Shown here in pieces: positions 5,794-7,959 of a stretch of 7,959 nucleotides of DNA (its first letter is position 1; each line of letters starts with the position of its first letter). The notes below the pieces were generated by a model. It had not been told where the DNA came from and ran no database searches. It saw nothing but the letters and a program-made list of their open reading frames with translations. Source of the DNA: Sodalis-like endosymbiont of Proechinophthirus fluctus (GTDB lineage Bacteria > Pseudomonadota > Gammaproteobacteria > Enterobacterales > Enterobacteriaceae); the NCBI RefSeq assembly GCF_001602625.1, contig NZ_LECR01000032.1, positions 9,127-17,085 on the forward strand, read 5' to 3'. The position numbers and the translations under genes are program-made.

Positions 5794-6480
5794 GTGTCGA
5801 TAACGGGTTTGCGGCTGAAGAATCTCATCCCGGTGCTGCATTTTACCAGTATACTGGGTAGGCCCGTTTATCGAGATGACATCACGGCACTAGCAGGGTC
5901 ATTTGGCGTATATGTCGCTCTTGTCGCTGGTGACGGTCATTTTTGGGTTCTTTGTCGCCTTTTCGATGTTTTCCAATGTCAGTACTTTCAGCTACGTCCA
6001 TTTTATTTTCACTAATTTCATGCCGGTAACCCGACGACGCTATCCAGCATAATCTGGAGCAATTTATTCTCAATTCGAGCCGTATGACGGCGTGGGGTTC
6101 TGTGACCTCATCGTCACCGCGATGCTGCTGATTTATTCGGTGGATACGGTACTCAACAGTATCTGGCACAGTAAAAACAAACGGTCGATTATTTTCTCTT
6201 TCACCGTCTATTATTGCATGGTTTTGACTCTGCGCCCGCTGTTGGCGGGCGGCGGCGAGCTGTTTGAATTGGGGAAAAAGGCGTTTGGTCTGTATGTTAC
6301 CCTGTTTCTGTCCTACCAGCTTATTTACGGCGTGTTGGTGGTGATCTCTCATTCTCTTTTTCTGGGTATACTGGAGCTGGTGTACTGTATTATTGGGGTG
6401 GAGATCACCGCATTGCTGATTGAGCACCGGCAGGTCGCCGCTCACAGCACGCTGCCTCAGACTACGAGGAATTCCGATGA
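5794..6480 (+). pseudogene. yihY: yihY pseudogene, inner-membrane BrkB/YihY-family protein
   Basis: Remnant of YihY, a multi-spanning inner-membrane protein of unknown function (about 290 residues), once misnamed RNase BN. A GTG at 5794 with AAGAAG upstream is the likely start. It reads RPVYRDDITALAG, then frameshifts near 5905 into MSLLSLVTVIFGFFVAFSMF and FSYVHFIFTNFMPVT. It shifts again before [31 protein letters not shown] and [10 protein letters not shown]. At about 6250-6262 LLAG is joined to [14 protein letters not shown], deleting roughly 70 codons that hold two or more membrane helices. [13 protein letters not shown] and [13 protein letters not shown] mark the end. A frameshift after this hides the original stop, probably TGA 6478-6480 overlapping the dtd ATG. 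A 212-codon open frame on the opposite strand is a shadow. Confidence 0.92.
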
Positions 6481-6907
6481 TAGCATTGATATAACGGGAA
6501 CGGGTCACGCAGGCCAGCACCCACCGTTAATAATGAGGTAATAGTCGCGATTGGCCTAGGGTTCCTTATCCTGCTGGACGAGGAGCGGCAGGACAGTGAA
6601 CAGCGTGCGACTAAATTGTGTGAGCGCGTGCTTACCGTATATTTAGAGATGAGCACAGATGAGCCTTACTATTGTGCGTGCGCGCCAGTAGGGTAGCGCC
6701 GTGCTGGTGATATCCCAATTCACCCTATCGGTGGTCACTAATCGTGACCTGCACTCGGGGTTTTCTCGCGGAGCGGCACCGGCGGATGATGGCTTTACCT
6801 ACCTCTGCCGACAGGCCGGTATTCGCACCGAAACCGGGCGTTTCGTCTCCGATATGCAGGTAGCGTTGATCAACGACGGGCTGGTAACCTTTTGGATATA
6901 GGTCTGA
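6477..6907 (+). pseudogene. dtd: dtd pseudogene, D-aminoacyl-tRNA deacylase
   Basis: Remnant of DTD, the cytoplasmic enzyme (about 145 residues) that removes D-amino acids, and glycine from tRNA-Ala, from mischarged tRNAs. It starts ATGATAGCATTGATA (MIALI), and codon 6 (Gln) is TAA. The rest is recognisable across frameshifts: RVTQAS, IGLGFLILL, EQRATKLCERVL, YRIFRDEH, KMSLTIVRAR-stop, then an open stretch AVLVISQFTLSVVTN to [15 protein letters not shown]. The SQFTL motif survives, but the Gly-cisPro motif (GPVTFW) that excludes L-aminoacyl ends is GLVTFW. The penultimate Gln is TAG (6899-6901), just before the old stop TGA (6905-6907). It overlapped yihY by ATGA, and probably yiiD as well. 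Confidence 0.95.
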
Positions 6908-7884
6908 GCAGCCGGACGGCGTATTCAATAAGAGAGATGGGTATGTATCACTTGCGCGTTCCGCAAACCGAACAGGAGCTTCAACAATATTATCAGTTCC
7001 GATGGGAGATGTTGCGCGAGCTGCTGCATCAGCCGCCCGGCTCTGAGAGGGACGCTTACGACAGCATGTCGCATAACCAGATAATGGTGGACGAGCGTGG
7101 CCAGCCGGTAGCGGTATAGGGCGTCTTTATGTTAATGCTGATAAAGAAGAGGACTCGATACGCATTTTGGCAGTGCATCCGCAAGTGCAGGATAAAGGTC
7201 TAGGCACGCTAGTCGCGATGACGCTAGAGTCGGTGGTGCGTCAGGATGGGTTAAACGGGTAGTGTGCAGCGCCCGTGAAGATGCAGTGGCGTTTTTTTAC
7301 CAAGATGGGGTTCGTCAATCAAAGGGAAATCATCAACCTTTCTACCACCCCTATCCAGCATTTTTTATGATTAAGCCAATAATCACTGTGGACGACATCC
7401 TGCATCGGCCCTGAGTAGTGTGGCTAGCTGCAGCAGGCCTAAGTATCAGCATATTCCGCTCAGCGAGAAAATGGGCGTGCGTATCAGCCAGTATACTGGG
7501 CAGAAGTTTATGACCACTATGCCAGAGACTGGCAATAAAAACCCGCACTATACGCTCTTCTCCAGCAGTCTATTTTCGCTGGCGACCCTGACCGGCTAGG
7601 GCTGATTTGGCTGCTGATGCGCGAGTGCCAGCTTGGCGGCACCATTATTTTGGCCGATATATCTGTTATACTAAACTGATGATTGGCCGGCCGGGGAGAT
7701 GGCAGATCTAAGATCGCTATCGAGAGATTTAAACCGGCTAGCGCAGGGATGCAAAGTGCGAGTGCAGCTTGAGGTAGAACTGTAAGGAAACGATATCAAT
7801 GGAGCTATCTTTGAAGGAGTCTATCTGGTCCTGCCGCCTTCACTGGGTATCCCGCTGGAGCGAGGCGGATCCAATACCGGCTGA
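6904..7884 (+). pseudogene. yiiD: yiiD (fabY) pseudogene, GNAT plus thioesterase-like protein
   Basis: Remnant of YiiD/FabY, an N-terminal GNAT acetyltransferase-like domain fused to a hotdog thioesterase-like domain (about 329 residues). From memory, it has been linked to malonyl-ACP decarboxylation and fatty-acid initiation. The likely original start is CTG at 6904-6906 (formerly ATG, overlapping the dtd TGA), reading [12 protein letters not shown]. In-frame ATGs at 6937 and 6943 follow. It matches [20 protein letters not shown] and [14 protein letters not shown], then a stop at 7117. [13 protein letters not shown] keeps the acetyl-CoA loop. Frameshifts precede CSAREDAVAFF and KMGFVNQREI; then [43 protein letters not shown], Trp changed to TAG, GLIWLLMRE, GGTIILAD and VRVQLEVELYG, with TGA at 7882. 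At least seven lesions; clearly dead. Confidence 0.95.
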
Positions 7885-7959
7885 AGGGACGTGCGCCGAT
7901 TGCCTCAAGCGCTGAACCTGCCCAGGCCGTAACCAGTGATGTCGCTAGGGCTTAGATAT
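7885..7959. other. right-edge tail, nothing recognised
   Basis: Seventy-five bases after the yiiD stop. One frame reads LKGRAPIASSAEPAQAVTSD before a stop. I cannot link it to a family, and it is too short to judge. E. coli has yiiE/yiiF and fdhE downstream; I see no match to them. Confidence 0.3.

Noticed and set aside
5469..5828. 119-codon minus-strand open frame
   Set aside because: Antisense to intact yihX and the yihX-yihY spacer.
5882..6520. 212-codon open frame on the minus strand, the longest in the window
   Set aside because: It lies wholly antisense to yihY/dtd remnants whose plus-strand protein matches are clear; it is rich in His/Gln/Arg with no family motif and no ribosome site.
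1..7959. Insertion sequence, CRISPR array or prophage explaining the breakage
   Set aside because: No transposase, repeat-spacer pattern or phage gene recognised; the damage is point changes, frameshifts and deletions.
1..7959. Sequencing error as the cause of all frameshifts
   Set aside because: Large deletions, in-frame stops and catalytic-residue changes coexist with a clean yihX, which fits real decay better than random error.

Overview
The window looks like a piece of the chromosome of a gamma-proteobacterium (Enterobacterales) in an advanced stage of gene decay, most like a recent Sodalis-type insect endosymbiont. The species is inferred from the degree of pseudogenisation plus enterobacterial gene order; no search was run. 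Protein comparisons are made against Escherichia coli sequences as I remember them. Of eight recognisable protein genes only one, yihX, reads through intact. The others carry stops, frameshifts and large internal deletions, yet remain easy to recognise.

Layout. Minus strand, positions 1-1679: the nitrogen regulation operon glnA-glnL-glnG, entirely broken. glnA has kept only its last third, glnL only about its first 50 codons, and a deletion has joined that glnL start to the middle of the glnG receiver domain. glnG continues off the left edge. Positions 1751-1906 hold the old glnA control region: a near-perfect sigma-54 promoter and three NtrC-like sites at the expected spacing. From 2054 to 3465, divergently on the plus strand, lies typA/bipA, whose GTPase domain is mostly deleted. 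This typA-glnALG arrangement matches E. coli.

Positions 3632-4331, minus strand, hold a deoR repressor pseudogene, which is not next to typA in E. coli. It is followed by about 240 bases with a set of nested GC-rich palindromes, then an extremely AT-rich island (about 4570-4700) with a perfect 22-bp inverted repeat. Next comes an unrecognised broken reading frame (4715-5114) that leads directly into yihX.

Positions 5144-7884, plus strand: yihX (intact), yihY, dtd and yiiD/fabY, in the E. coli order. yihY and dtd probably overlapped by ATGA, and dtd and yiiD probably did too, so this was likely a translationally coupled operon. All three downstream genes are now broken. The last 75 bases show nothing I can name.

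Functionally the window records loss of glutamine synthetase and its two-component control, of a ribosome-associated stress GTPase, of deoxynucleoside catabolism control, of D-aminoacyl-tRNA proofreading, and of a fatty-acid-initiation accessory enzyme. The sugar-phosphate phosphatase YihX is the only likely functional product. I saw no tRNA, rRNA, CRISPR, prophage or insertion sequence, and no evidence of a new gene system. The points of interest are the preserved regulatory DNA beside dead genes, the AT hairpin island, the unknown frame, and the deletion junctions.
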